A stretch of DNA of 64,000 bases, taken from Gammaproteobacteria bacterium. GTDB lineage: Bacteria > Pseudomonadota > Gammaproteobacteria > JAJFKO01. Of the stretch, positions 51,872-64,000 are shown one piece after another (position 1 is the first letter of the stretch; every line of letters starts with the position of its first letter). The stretch lies in the NCBI GenBank assembly GCA_028284465.1, contig JANQRR010000047.1, forward strand, positions 1 through 64,000, given 5' to 3'. Below the pieces are notes generated by a model. The model saw nothing but the letters and a program-made list of their open reading frames with translations, did not search any database and was not told the origin of the DNA. A program made the position numbers and the translations under genes.

Positions 51872-52840
51872 TTAATGCGTGCGGTGTAGTGCAAATTCGG
51901 CAAGATCAAGCAAGCCATTGCGATATTGAGAATCAGGCAAGCAAGTTAGTAGTTGTGTAGCTTCAGCAACTTGTTGTTGTGCTATCTTATGTGTGTAAGC
52001 GATAGCATCAGTTGCTTTAATTGCTGCTTGAATAGCGGCAATATCGTCTAAGCCACCTTCACGTATAGCTTGTTGGATCAATTGTTTTTGCGCATCATTA
52101 CCATGCTGCAACACATAAATTAATGGTAATGTTGGTTTGCCTTCAGCAAGATCATCGCCAATATTTTTACCGAGCGATTCACGATCTGCACTATAATCTA
52201 GGGCATCATCAATGAGTTGAAATGCGATCCCCATATGCAAGCCATAATTTTTTAGCGCTTGGCGTTGATGATATTGTGCTTCACCAAGAATAGCACCTGC
52301 TTCCGCTGCTACCGAGAATAACGTTGCTGTTTTACTTTGAATAATTTCTAAGTATCGCGTTTCAGAAGTATCTGGATCATTGCAGTGAATAAGTTGTAAG
52401 ACTTCACCGCGCGCAATGATATTTGTTGCTCGTGCAATAATATTTAAAATTGATAAATCTTCAACTTCGACCATCATTTGAAAGGAGCGAGAATATAAAT
52501 AATCACCAACCAAAACGCTGGCTTGATTACCCCAGATAGTGTTAGCGGTTTTTTGGCCGCGCCGTAATTCTGAGCTATCGACAACATCATCATGGAGCAG
52601 AGTGGCAGTATGGACATATTCCAGTACTGCTGCTAATTTAATGTGATCAGCCCCTTCATAACCAAGGCTACGAGCGCACAGGAGCAGCATCATTGGCCGC
52701 AAACGCTTACCACCACTACTGATCAGATGGCGGCTAAGTTCTCCTATCAAGGCGATATCAGCCTCAAAATTGTTTTCGATGAGCTGATCTACGGCTTGTA
52801 ATTCGTCGGCGACCAGCGCGCGAATGGGTTCTATGTGCAT
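51872..52840 (-). CDS. ispB: Octaprenyl diphosphate synthase
   Basis: Makes the isoprenoid side chain of ubiquinone. The 322 residues show the two Asp-rich motifs of trans-prenyltransferases: LLHDDVVDSSELRRG and FQLIDDALDYSADRESLGKN, plus GKPTLPLIY. Length equals typical IspB. It is divergent from rplU-rpmA, the classic ispB/rplU-rpmA-obgE arrangement of gammaproteobacteria. Confidence 0.96.
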   Translation of the reverse strand: MHIEPIRALVADELQAVDQLIENNFEADIALIGELSRHLISSGGKRLRPMMLLLCARSLGYEGADHIKLAAVLEYVHTATLLHDDVVDSSELRRGQKTANTIWGNQASVLVGDYLYSRSFQMMVEVEDLSILNIIARATNIIARGEVLQLIHCNDPDTSETRYLEIIQSKTATLFSVAAEAGAILGEAQYHQRQALKNYGLHMGIAFQLIDDALDYSADRESLGKNIGDDLAEGKPTLPLIYVLQHGNDAQKQLIQQAIREGGLDDIAAIQAAIKATDAIAYTHKIAQQQVAEATQLLTCLPDSQYRNGLLDLAEFALHRTH

Positions 52841-52949
52841 GTGATTACTTATTTTTTGGGGATCTAAATTAGTTTATTCAACATCGATGTGGCATCCTAG
52901 GGTACCCACGCAGAACTGTCAACCCCTGAGAAAATATGGCGCTAGATGG

Positions 52950-52978
52950 TTGCATCTCAGGGCAATATTGCGTAAAAT
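52950..52978 (+). promoter_or_regulatory. Predicted rplU-rpmA promoter
   Basis: TTGCAT (52950-52955), 17-base spacer, TAAAAT (52973-52978), 33 bases before the rplU ATG. The -10 box is good and the -35 partial. Position in the ispB/rplU divergent spacer supports it. Confidence 0.45.
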
Positions 52979-53011
52979 GCTCGCCTCATAACCCTTTGGA
53001 GTGTCCAAAAC

Positions 53012-53326
53012 ATGCATGCAGTGTTCGCAACCGGTGGAAAACAATACCGTGCCGCCAATGGTTCGCAATTGACGGTAGAAAAATTACCAGGAGAAGTGGG
53101 TGAATCAGTAGTTTTCAATGATGTGATGATGATCTCACAAGATGACAAAGTCAATGTTGGCAAACCTTATATAAAAGGGGCGACAGTAACCGCAAAAGTG
53201 ATTGAGCATGGTCGCGGCGATAAAGTAAAAATTATTAAATTTCGGCGTCGCAAACACTCGCTCAAGCGCCAAGGGCATCGTCAAGCATATACAAAAATTG
53301 AAATTACTGATATTAAAGTAGCATAA
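53012..53326 (+). CDS. rplU: 50S ribosomal protein L21
   Basis: 104 residues, the normal L21 length. It starts HAVFATGGKQYRAANGSQL and has the conserved GRGDKVKIIKFRRRKHSLKR and QGHRQAYTKIEI RNA-binding segments. L21 binds 23S rRNA early in 50S assembly. First gene of the L21-L27 operon, 23 bases before rpmA. Confidence 0.98.
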   Translation: MHAVFATGGKQYRAANGSQLTVEKLPGEVGESVVFNDVMMISQDDKVNVGKPYIKGATVTAKVIEHGRGDKVKIIKFRRRKHSLKRQGHRQAYTKIEITDIKVA

Positions 53327-53349
53327 GCATTTTAGGAGTGAATTGAATC

Positions 53350-53628
53350 ATGGCACATAAAAAAGCCGGTGGTAGTACGCGAAATGGTCGGGATTCAAAC
53401 CCGAAGTATCTAGGTGTGAAACGTTATGCAGGCCAAGTTGTTAAAGCAGGCAATATTTTAGTGCGTCAACGTGGCACTCAATTTCATCCAGGTAATAACG
53501 TTGGCTGCGGACGTGATCACACATTATTTGCTTTAGTAGATGGAATAGTGAAGTTTGCGCGTGGCGGTAAAAACAATCGACGTACGGTTATCATTGATCC
53601 GCTAACGGAAGCTGCTACATCGAGTTAG
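53350..53628 (+). CDS. rpmA: 50S ribosomal protein L27
   Basis: 92 residues, beginning directly with [20 protein letters not shown], the flexible N-terminus that reaches the peptidyl-transferase centre; no cleavable extension is present. GGAGTG precedes the ATG. A clear terminator follows. Confidence 0.98.
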   Translation: MAHKKAGGSTRNGRDSNPKYLGVKRYAGQVVKAGNILVRQRGTQFHPGNNVGCGRDHTLFALVDGIVKFARGGKNNRRTVIIDPLTEAATSS

Positions 53629-53656
53629 AGCATTTAAGCGTAGCTCTATACAATAA

Positions 53657-56001
<2,345 letters not shown>

Positions 56002-56025
56002 AATTGTAGGCTTAAAAAATCATTT

Positions 56026-56054
56026 TCGACACTACTTATTGGATCTGTTATAAT
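56026..56054 (+). promoter_or_regulatory. Predicted pyrG promoter
   Basis: TCGACA (56026-56031, one change from consensus), 17-base spacer, consensus TATAAT (56049-56054). The pyrG ATG is 72 bases downstream. Strong by consensus. Confidence 0.65.
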
Positions 56055-56126
56055 CTACTCCCGTTTAAAGCAGTAAAACAAGATAACCTTAATATAGGCT
56101 GCACACACCAAAAAACGGGTACTTAA

Positions 56127-57785
<1,659 letters not shown>

Positions 57786-57838
57786 TTTGAGATGAAGTTG
57801 TCATAGCAAGAGATGTAGTGACAAAACAATTTTGTCAT

Positions 57839-57927
57839 CGTCATTGCGAGGACCCGAAGGGGACGAAGCAATCCAGCAGAAGGGTAGCATAGACTTTCTG
57901 GATTGCTTCGCTCCGCTCGCAATGACG
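57839..57927. repeat. Family A palindromic repeat, copy 6 (complete)
   Basis: Left arm 57839-57875 with core GGACCCGAAGGGGAC, right arm about 57898-57927 with GATTGCTTCGCTCCGCTCGC. The two arms carry different cores, so the element pairs through its constant boxes. It lies between pyrG and kdsA. Confidence 0.92.
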
Positions 57928-57949
57928 GGATTTATATTAGGTATAAGCA

Positions 57950-58774
57950 ATGCAATTATGTCATTTTAATATCGGTTTAGATCAACCATTGTTTTTAATC
58001 GCAGGCCCCTGTGTGATTGAAAGCGAACAATTAGCATTAGACACGGCGGGCGAGTTAAAAGCGATAACAGCAAAGCTTGGTATTCCATTTATTTATAAAT
58101 CATCGTTTGATAAAGCCAATCGCACATCACATGCAAGTTTTCGTGGCTTAGGGGTTGATAAAGGCTTAACAATTTTAGCCAAAGTAAAACAACAAATCGG
58201 TGTGCCAGTATTAACCGACGTACATGAAGATACCCCTTTAGCAGATGTTGCAGAAGTTGTTGATGTGTTACAAACACCCGCTTTTCTATGTCGTCAAACC
58301 AACTACATTCAAAGTGTGGCACGTACTGGTTTGCCAGTTAATATCAAAAAAGGCCAATTCCTAGCGCCATGGGACATGCAACATGTGGTTGCGAAAGCTA
58401 AAGCTACGGGTAATGATAATATTATGGTGTGTGAACGTGGTGTGAGTTTTGGTTATAACAATTTAATTTCTGACATGCGATCGTTAGTGATCATGCGTGA
58501 AACCGGTTGTCCAGTAGTGTTTGATGCGACCCATTCTGTTCAATTGCCTGGTGGGCAGGGGAGTGTGTCGGCGGGGCAACGCGAATTTATTCCAGTGTTA
58601 GCACGGGCGGCAGTTGCTGTAGGTGTCGCTGGTTTGTTTATGGAAACCCATCCACAACCAGAAAAAGCATTAAGTGACGGACCTAATTCATGGCCACTGG
58701 GAAAGTTAGAAGAATTGTTAATAACATTAAAATCCATTGACGAAGTTATTAAGGAGCAAAATGATTATGAGTAA
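57950..58774 (+). CDS. kdsA: 3-deoxy-8-phosphooctulonate synthase (Kdo-8-P synthase)
   Basis: Condenses arabinose 5-phosphate and phosphoenolpyruvate for the Kdo of LPS. The 274 residues contain [69 protein letters not shown] and [12 protein letters not shown]. The equivalents of the metal Cys are seen in GPCVIE. Standard pyrG-kdsA order; the next gene is icd rather than the usual eno. Confidence 0.97.
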   Translation: MQLCHFNIGLDQPLFLIAGPCVIESEQLALDTAGELKAITAKLGIPFIYKSSFDKANRTSHASFRGLGVDKGLTILAKVKQQIGVPVLTDVHEDTPLADVAEVVDVLQTPAFLCRQTNYIQSVARTGLPVNIKKGQFLAPWDMQHVVAKAKATGNDNIMVCERGVSFGYNNLISDMRSLVIMRETGCPVVFDATHSVQLPGGQGSVSAGQREFIPVLARAAVAVGVAGLFMETHPQPEKALSDGPNSWPLGKLEELLITLKSIDEVIKEQNDYE

Positions 58775-60017
58775 TATTACTGTGCCCACAAATGGCGAAA
58801 CGATCAGCGTAAATGATAATTTTTCATTAAACGTACCTAACAATCCTATTATCCCTTTTATTGAAGGTGATGGTATTGGTGCTGACATCACTCCAGTGAT
58901 GCGCAAAGTGATCGATGCCGCGGTCAACAAAGCGTATTCAGGTGAGCGTCAATTAGCATGGATGGAAATTTATGCTGGTGAAAAAGCTACAAAAGTATAT
59001 GGCGACAATGAATGGTTACCAGATGAAACGTTACAAGCAATTAAAGAATATAAAATTGCGATCAAGGGTCCATTAACCACGCCAGTAGGTGGTGGTATTC
59101 GATCATTAAATGTTGCTTTGCGCCAACAGTTAGATCTTTATGTATGTTTACGCCCGGTACGTTATTTTCAAGGCACCCCAAGCCCACTAAAAGAACCAGA
59201 AAAAACTAACATGGTTATTTTTCGGGAAAATTCCGAAGATATTTATGCGGGTATTGAATGGGCTGCAGGGACAACAGAAGCTGATCAAGTGATCCAATTT
59301 CTTCGTGATACCATGGCAGTGAAAAAAATTCGTTTTCCAGAAAATTGTGGCATTGGGGTCAAGCCTGTTTCTAAACAAGGTAGCTATCGCTTAATTCGCG
59401 CAGCGATTCAATATGCGATTGATAATGATCGTGATTCAGTTACCTTAGTGCATAAAGGTAACATCATGAAATTTACGGAAGGCGCATTCAAAGAATGGGG
59501 TTATGAATTAGCGCGCGAAGAATTTGCTGCGAAGCCTCTTGATGGTGGTCCTTGGCATGCGTTTAACAATCCCAACAATGGCAAGCAAATTATTATCAAG
59601 GATGTGATCGCCGATGCATTTTTACAACAAATTTTAACTCGACCAACGGAATACAGCGTGATTGCTACTTTAAACTTAAATGGTGACTATATTTCGGATG
59701 CGTTAGCAGCTCAAGTCGGCGGCATTGGGATTGCACCAGGCGCTAATATTGGTGATGGCGTCGCGTTATTTGAAGCTACTCATGGTACCGCGCCTAAATA
59801 TTCCGGTCAAAATAAAGTCAATCCGGGTTCATTAATTCTATCGGCAGAAATGATGTTGCGTCACTTAGGTTGGACTCCAGCTGCGGATTTGGTGATCCGT
59901 GGCATCGAAGGTGCAATTTCAGCAAAAACAGTGACTTACGATTTTGAACGATTAATGTCTGGAGCAACGTTACTCACTTCTTCAGCATTCGGTGATGCAA
60001 TTATTGACCATATGTAA
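58761..60017 (+). CDS. icd: Isocitrate dehydrogenase (NADP-dependent)
   Basis: TCA-cycle enzyme that makes 2-oxoglutarate. About 418 residues with [71 protein letters not shown] and [26 protein letters not shown] at 58751 places the start at the ATG at 58761 or 58767; an ATG at 58737 is upstream of that site. It overlaps the kdsA stop by 14 bases. Confidence 0.96.
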   Translation: MIMSNITVPTNGETISVNDNFSLNVPNNPIIPFIEGDGIGADITPVMRKVIDAAVNKAYSGERQLAWMEIYAGEKATKVYGDNEWLPDETLQAIKEYKIAIKGPLTTPVGGGIRSLNVALRQQLDLYVCLRPVRYFQGTPSPLKEPEKTNMVIFRENSEDIYAGIEWAAGTTEADQVIQFLRDTMAVKKIRFPENCGIGVKPVSKQGSYRLIRAAIQYAIDNDRDSVTLVHKGNIMKFTEGAFKEWGYELAREEFAAKPLDGGPWHAFNNPNNGKQIIIKDVIADAFLQQILTRPTEYSVIATLNLNGDYISDALAAQVGGIGIAPGANIGDGVALFEATHGTAPKYSGQNKVNPGSLILSAEMMLRHLGWTPAADLVIRGIEGAISAKTVTYDFERLMSGATLLTSSAFGDAIIDHM

Positions 60018-60138
60018 GAAATTGTGTGATCATCTATAATACATTTATAGAGGTTTAAAAAGGTTGTTTATGCTATAAACAGGAAAAATGTGTTGATCTT
60101 GACTATTTTTTAAGTATAGGGGGCGTGTGGAGTGAAAA

Positions 60139-60459
60139 ATGGCTAAAGATCATGAGCAGCATCTTCCGGTTGGATCAGTAGTAACAAAACCTAAACCAAA
60201 AACAAAAAAACCAAAGTTGTATCAGGTTTTCTTGCTAAATGATGATTATACGCCGATGGAATTTGTGATTGATATTTTACAAGAGTTTTTTTTATTTGAC
60301 CGAAATAAAGCCACAAGGATAATGCTGGAGGTGCATCATAAAGGCAAAGGAATTTGTGGAGTTTTTACCCACGATATTGCCGAAACTAGAGTTGTGCAAG
60401 TGAATGAATTCGCTCGCAAGAATCAATTTCCATTGTTATGTAGCATGGAGGCTGTGTAA
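60139..60459 (+). CDS. clpS: ATP-dependent Clp protease adaptor ClpS
   Basis: Delivers N-degron substrates to ClpAP. The 106 residues have the ClpS core [20 protein letters not shown], the [19 protein letters not shown] segment and [13 protein letters not shown]. The N-terminal ~30 residues are the basic, flexible extension ([10 protein letters not shown]) that enters the ClpA pore. clpA starts 28 bases downstream. Confidence 0.97.
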   Translation: MAKDHEQHLPVGSVVTKPKPKTKKPKLYQVFLLNDDYTPMEFVIDILQEFFLFDRNKATRIMLEVHHKGKGICGVFTHDIAETRVVQVNEFARKNQFPLLCSMEAV

Positions 60460-60487
60460 TAGGGTAAACTGTGAGTTGGAGGTAACT

Positions 60488-62767
60488 ATGTTAGACAAAG
60501 AACTCGAGCTCACCCTAAACCTAGCGTATAAAGATGCTCGCGATAAGCATCACGAATTCATGACGGTAGAGCATTTGCTGCTCGCGTTGTTGGATAACCC
60601 TTCTGCTGTAAGCGTATTGCGCTCGTGTGGCGGCAATATTCCACGATTGCGTAATGACTTAACAGCGTTTATCAATGAAACTACGCCAATTATTCCTGAA
60701 GGCATTGATGATCGCGAAACCCAACCAACTTTAGGTTTTCAACGGGTTTTACAGCGCGCTGTATTTCAAGTGCAATCGGCTGGTAAAACCGAAGTCACAG
60801 GCGCCAACGTATTGGTAGCTATTTTTAGTGAGCAAGAAAGTCAGGCAGTTTATTTCCTCAAACAAGATGGAATCACCCGCTTAGATATCGTCAATTATAT
60901 ATCGCACGGTATTGCTAAAATGCAAGAATTTGAAACTGATGAGAGTGACGAAGCTGAAAGTGGTGGCACCGAATCAACGGCAAGCACACAATATGGGCGT
61001 GAAGGTAATAGCCCGTTAGAAAGCTATGCGACGAATTTAAACTTGAAAGCTAAATCAGGTGGTATTGATCCATTGATCGGGCGCGAAGAAGAAGTGAAAC
61101 GAGTAGCGCAGATCTTATGTCGACGCGCAAAAAATAATCCGTTATTAGTGGGTGAAGCCGGGGTTGGTAAAACCGCGATTGCTGAAGGTTTAGCAAAATT
61201 AATTGTTGATGAAAAAGTGCCAGAAGTGCTAGCTAAGAGCACAGTATATGCGTTGGATTTAGGAAGTTTGCTAGCAGGCACCAAATACCGCGGAGATTTT
61301 GAAAAACGTTTTAAAGCAGTGTTGGCACAGTTAAAAAATGAAAAAGGCGCGATTTTATTTATTGATGAAATTCATACGATCATCGGTGCGGGTGCCGCAT
61401 CTGGTGGGGTTATGGATGCGTCTAATCTACTTAAACCGGTATTAGCAGGCGATGAACTTAAATGTATTGGCGCCACAACGTTTGAAGAATTCCGTAAGTT
61501 TTTTGAAAAAGATCGTCCACTTACACGACGCTTTCAAAAAGTTGATGTGTCTGAGCCAAGCGTGGAAGAAACGGTTAAAATTCTTAAGGGATTAAAACCA
61601 CGGTTTGAAGAGCATCACGATATTCGAATTTCTGAACAAGCATTGCAAGCGGCAGCTGAGCTATCAAAACGTTATATTTCCGATCGTTTTATGCCGGATA
61701 AAGCTATCGATGTGCTGGATGAAGCTTGTGCGCATCAGAAACTATTACCACCGTCTAAACGCAAAAAGATCATTAGTAAAACTGAAGTGGAAGAAATGGT
61801 CGCGAAAATTGCGCGGGTGCCAGCTAAAGCAATTTCAGCATCAGATCGCGAACGCTTGCGTAATTTAGAACGTGATCTGAAAGTATTAGTATTCGGCCAA
61901 GATGTTGCAATTGAAATGCTTGCTGCCGCAATTAAATTAGCGCGCTCAGGTTTGCGTGAACCTGATAAACCAGTGGGTTCATTCTTATTTGCAGGCCCCA
62001 CTGGTGTGGGTAAAACTGAAGTTACTAAGCAATTAGCGCAATTGATGGGGATCGAATTAATTCGTTTCGATATGTCTGAATATATGGAACGCCATACGGT
62101 ATCGCGTTTGTTAGGTGCACCTCCCGGTTATGTTGGGCATGAGCAGGGTGGTTTATTGACAGATGCAGTAACTAAAACGCCGCATGCAGTGTTATTATTA
62201 GATGAAGTCGAAAAAGCACATCCAGAAATTTACAACATTTTATTGCAAGTGATGGATCATGGTACGTTAACTGATGCCAACGGTCGTAAAGCTGACTTTC
62301 GTCATATTATTCTGGTAATGACAACGAATGCCGGGGCGCAAGAAATGAGCCGCAGTTCTATCGGTTTTGCCAAACAAGATCATCTGTCTGATGGTATGAA
62401 AGAACTTAATAAAATGTTTTCACCGGAATTCCGTAATCGCTTAGATGCCATTATTCAATTTAATGCGCTGGATATGAAAACGTTAGAACGAGTTGTGGGT
62501 AAATTCATCATGGAATTAGAAGTGCAACTCGAGCAAAAACATGTGACGTTGAAAGTTGATCAAGCCGCGCGTGATTGGTTAGCTAAACATGGTTACGATG
62601 ATAAAATGGGCGCACGACCGATGTCGCGAGTGATCCAAGAATCACTTAAAAAACCATTAGCGGATGAGATCTTATTCGGCAAATTGTCTGCTGGTGGCGA
62701 AGTGGTAGTCACTGCGAAAGATGATAAGCTTGAATTTAGTATGAAGCCAGAGACAATTAAAGTGTAA
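60488..62767 (+). CDS. clpA: ATP-dependent Clp protease ATP-binding subunit ClpA
   Basis: AAA+ unfoldase of the ClpAP protease. From the ATG at 60488, which has GGAGGT 4 bases upstream, the protein has 759 residues, the E. coli length. The frame is open further back, but only across clpS. N-domain (DKELELTLNLAYKDARDKHH), D1 Walker A GEAGVGKT (222-229) and ALDLGSLLAGTKYRGDFEKR, D2 Walker A GPTGVGKT (503-510), then KMGARPMSRVI. An acidic linker (DESDEAESGG) separates the N-domain from D1. Confidence 0.97.
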   Translation: MLDKELELTLNLAYKDARDKHHEFMTVEHLLLALLDNPSAVSVLRSCGGNIPRLRNDLTAFINETTPIIPEGIDDRETQPTLGFQRVLQRAVFQVQSAGKTEVTGANVLVAIFSEQESQAVYFLKQDGITRLDIVNYISHGIAKMQEFETDESDEAESGGTESTASTQYGREGNSPLESYATNLNLKAKSGGIDPLIGREEEVKRVAQILCRRAKNNPLLVGEAGVGKTAIAEGLAKLIVDEKVPEVLAKSTVYALDLGSLLAGTKYRGDFEKRFKAVLAQLKNEKGAILFIDEIHTIIGAGAASGGVMDASNLLKPVLAGDELKCIGATTFEEFRKFFEKDRPLTRRFQKVDVSEPSVEETVKILKGLKPRFEEHHDIRISEQALQAAAELSKRYISDRFMPDKAIDVLDEACAHQKLLPPSKRKKIISKTEVEEMVAKIARVPAKAISASDRERLRNLERDLKVLVFGQDVAIEMLAAAIKLARSGLREPDKPVGSFLFAGPTGVGKTEVTKQLAQLMGIELIRFDMSEYMERHTVSRLLGAPPGYVGHEQGGLLTDAVTKTPHAVLLLDEVEKAHPEIYNILLQVMDHGTLTDANGRKADFRHIILVMTTNAGAQEMSRSSIGFAKQDHLSDGMKELNKMFSPEFRNRLDAIIQFNALDMKTLERVVGKFIMELEVQLEQKHVTLKVDQAARDWLAKHGYDDKMGARPMSRVIQESLKKPLADEILFGKLSAGGEVVVTAKDDKLEFSMKPETIKV

Positions 62768-62776
62768 CATTTTATT

Positions 62777-62882
62777 CGTCATTGCGAGAAGCGTAGCGAC
62801 GAAGCAATCCAGAAATATTGTCTATTGTTTGCTTCAATCAAAATATTTGGATTGCTTCGTCGTTACACTCCTCGCAATGACG
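62777..62882. repeat. Family A palindromic repeat, copy 7 (complete, longer loop)
   Basis: Left arm 62777-62812, right arm about 62848-62882 (GGATTGCTTCGTCG then CTCCTCGCAATGACG). The loop of ~35 bases contains an additional TTGCTTCAATC fragment. It lies between the convergent clpA and the TPR-type gene, where it may act as a bidirectional transcript end. Confidence 0.9.
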
Positions 62883-62907
62883 GATAGGGTTTAATTAATT
62901 TATTACC

Positions 62908-64000
62908 CTAATGAGGCGTAGGTGACTTAGCTTTTGGAGTGTCTGGTGAAGGTGAAGATAGCGCATCTACTTTTCTCTGACATCTTCGAGTATATTGATT
63001 ATTTGCTCCAAGACAATTGACTGCCAAAGTATGCGCTTCACGATAATAGCTTAATGCATTCTGATTTATATTCAATTTCTCTTGACATAGGCCTAAAAGA
63101 AATTTGTATTTACTCATAATAGTACTATCGGGAAAATTTTTATTGAGTTCATTTTTTTCTGCCATAAGCTTAAAGAATACATCTCTGAGTTTGCGTTCTT
63201 TTGCCAAGTTACTATTTTCTGATATAGCTACCTTATACTCATTTCGGATAGTGTTATAGGAACTTTTTCTTATTTTTAGTTCGGCATGCAGTTTATTGCA
63301 ATCTTTCAATTTTTTTATGAGTTTAGTTGATCGCTGAATTGAAGAATTATTTTTTTGTATCTTTAATCCATCTCTGCAATATTTAATAGCTTTACTTGTC
63401 TCGCCTTTATCACGATAACATGATGCCAAATTGGAATACCACATGGCAATATTTTTATTGTCTGTCAATGTTATTAGTTCAGAATATATCTGTATTGCCA
63501 AATAAAAGTTTTTTTGTTTGTAAGCGCTTAAAGCTTCTTCGCTAAGCTTTTTAAAATTAATTGTTGTTGGCAGGGTTTTTGGTGGTCTAAGTTGTCGAAT
63601 CTCGGTTAGTTTTTCTGAGTTATTTGCAAATCTGGAGAGTTTAACTAATGTTTCAAATGCATTAAAAAATGGTTTTGTCAGCTCAGGCTGTTTGCTAAAG
63701 TAAGTTGCAATATATTGATTTTTTAATAAAAAATCGACAATTTGAGTCGCTTTTTCAGAAATTGTCTCATCAAGAAATCTTATTGCACTAGTTGTAGGTG
63801 ATTTTTCTATGTTAGTTATGTGGTTAAATAAATCAGTATTTAATACTTTAGGGGTTCTGACAAATCCAAGACGTAGACAATTATGGAATAAACGGGATAA
63901 TAAAAATTTTGAAGCTATCTGACTATTGGCCTTATGTAAAAATTCAACGAAAGGTGTCGATATTTTATGGATGTAAATGCCGCTAATCAAACCAATAAAT
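62908..64000 (-). CDS. TPR-containing hypothetical protein (5' end outside the window)
   Basis: About 363 codons are visible. The frame is open to the window edge, and the only apparent start is a TTG at 63990, so the gene probably continues upstream. The middle (about 150-240) has tetratricopeptide-like helices: LSEEALSAYKQKNFYLAIQI, NIAMWYSNLASCYRDKGETS and KAIKYCRDGLKI. A third helical pair follows near the C-terminus (YKFLLGLCQEKLNINQNALS). The N-terminal part is unrecognised. It could be a scaffold or effector; no function is assigned. Confidence 0.6.
   Translation of the reverse strand, partial: FIGLISGIYIHKISTPFVEFLHKANSQIASKFLLSRLFHNCLRLGFVRTPKVLNTDLFNHITNIEKSPTTSAIRFLDETISEKATQIVDFLLKNQYIATYFSKQPELTKPFFNAFETLVKLSRFANNSEKLTEIRQLRPPKTLPTTINFKKLSEEALSAYKQKNFYLAIQIYSELITLTDNKNIAMWYSNLASCYRDKGETSKAIKYCRDGLKIQKNNSSIQRSTKLIKKLKDCNKLHAELKIRKSSYNTIRNEYKVAISENSNLAKERKLRDVFFKLMAEKNELNKNFPDSTIMSKYKFLLGLCQEKLNINQNALSYYREAHTLAVNCLGANNQYTRRCQRKVDALSSPSPDTPKAKSPTPH

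Noticed and set aside
60404-60487. N-terminal extension of ClpA into clpS
   Set aside because: It is the clpS sequence read in another frame; GGAGGT before 60488 and the ClpA length settle the start.

Overview
The window is an AT-rich (roughly 38-40% GC by eye), almost fully coding chromosomal segment of a Gram-negative gammaproteobacterium. Lipid A/LPS genes (msbA, lpxK, kdsA), bamB, clpS-clpA, rplU-rpmA-obgE and pyrG-kdsA are standard gammaproteobacterial content. The effector-like genes (an ankyrin protein with a GNAT-like tail, a PPP-phosphatase-like coiled-coil protein, a J-domain-like protein, and a protein with basic termini resembling divergent cyclodipeptide synthases), a LuxR-type regulator and a long cytochrome P450 point to a Legionellales/Coxiellaceae-like, host-associated bacterium. 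That placement is inference; no rRNA or other decisive marker is present.

Layout. 1-6.3 kb: end of bamB, der, a hybrid histidine kinase followed by a single-domain response regulator, and a fused two-ATPase oligopeptide transporter protein. 6.4-9.8 kb: xseA (minus) and the cyclodipeptide-synthase-like protein. 9.9-15.4 kb: comEC, msbA, lpxK and a chagasin-type protease inhibitor. 15.5-21.2 kb: a tightly coupled operon of thiolase, fumarylacetoacetase, FadB/FadJ-type multifunctional enzyme and L,D-transpeptidase. 21.4-22.7 kb: an Arg/His/Trp-rich secreted protein and a DacA-type carboxypeptidase. 22.7-28.4 kb: a minus-strand operon of di-heme cytochrome c peroxidase plus two paralogous DAHL-like sensor kinases, one with a degraded ATP lid, beside cydP and a divergent LuxR-type gene.

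28.4-39.3 kb: ankyrin/GNAT-like effector candidate, RND efflux pair, msrB, an AbiE type IV toxin-antitoxin pair, a PEBP-family protein, arsC and a rhomboid protease. 39.4-48.1 kb: J-domain-like protein, flavodoxin-family reductase, ribD, an archaeal/eukaryotic-type prolyl-tRNA synthetase, an endonuclease/exonuclease/phosphatase-family protein and the PPP-like protein. 48.1-51.7 kb: DJ-1/PfpI, P450 and DUF924 genes with reciprocal gene relics around them, which suggest a tandem duplication followed by complementary loss. 51.8-64 kb: tRNA-Pro(CGG), ispB, rplU-rpmA, obgE, tilS, pyrG, kdsA, icd, clpS, clpA and a 5'-truncated TPR-type protein.

A palindromic repeat family (constant boxes TCATTGCGAG and GAAGCAATCCAG around a variable, often self-complementary core) occurs at seven places, mostly between genes; one copy supplies the C-terminal codons of comEC. 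A second hairpin repeat (GGATCCC...GGGATGA) occurs twice. I see no CRISPR array, transposase or rRNA.
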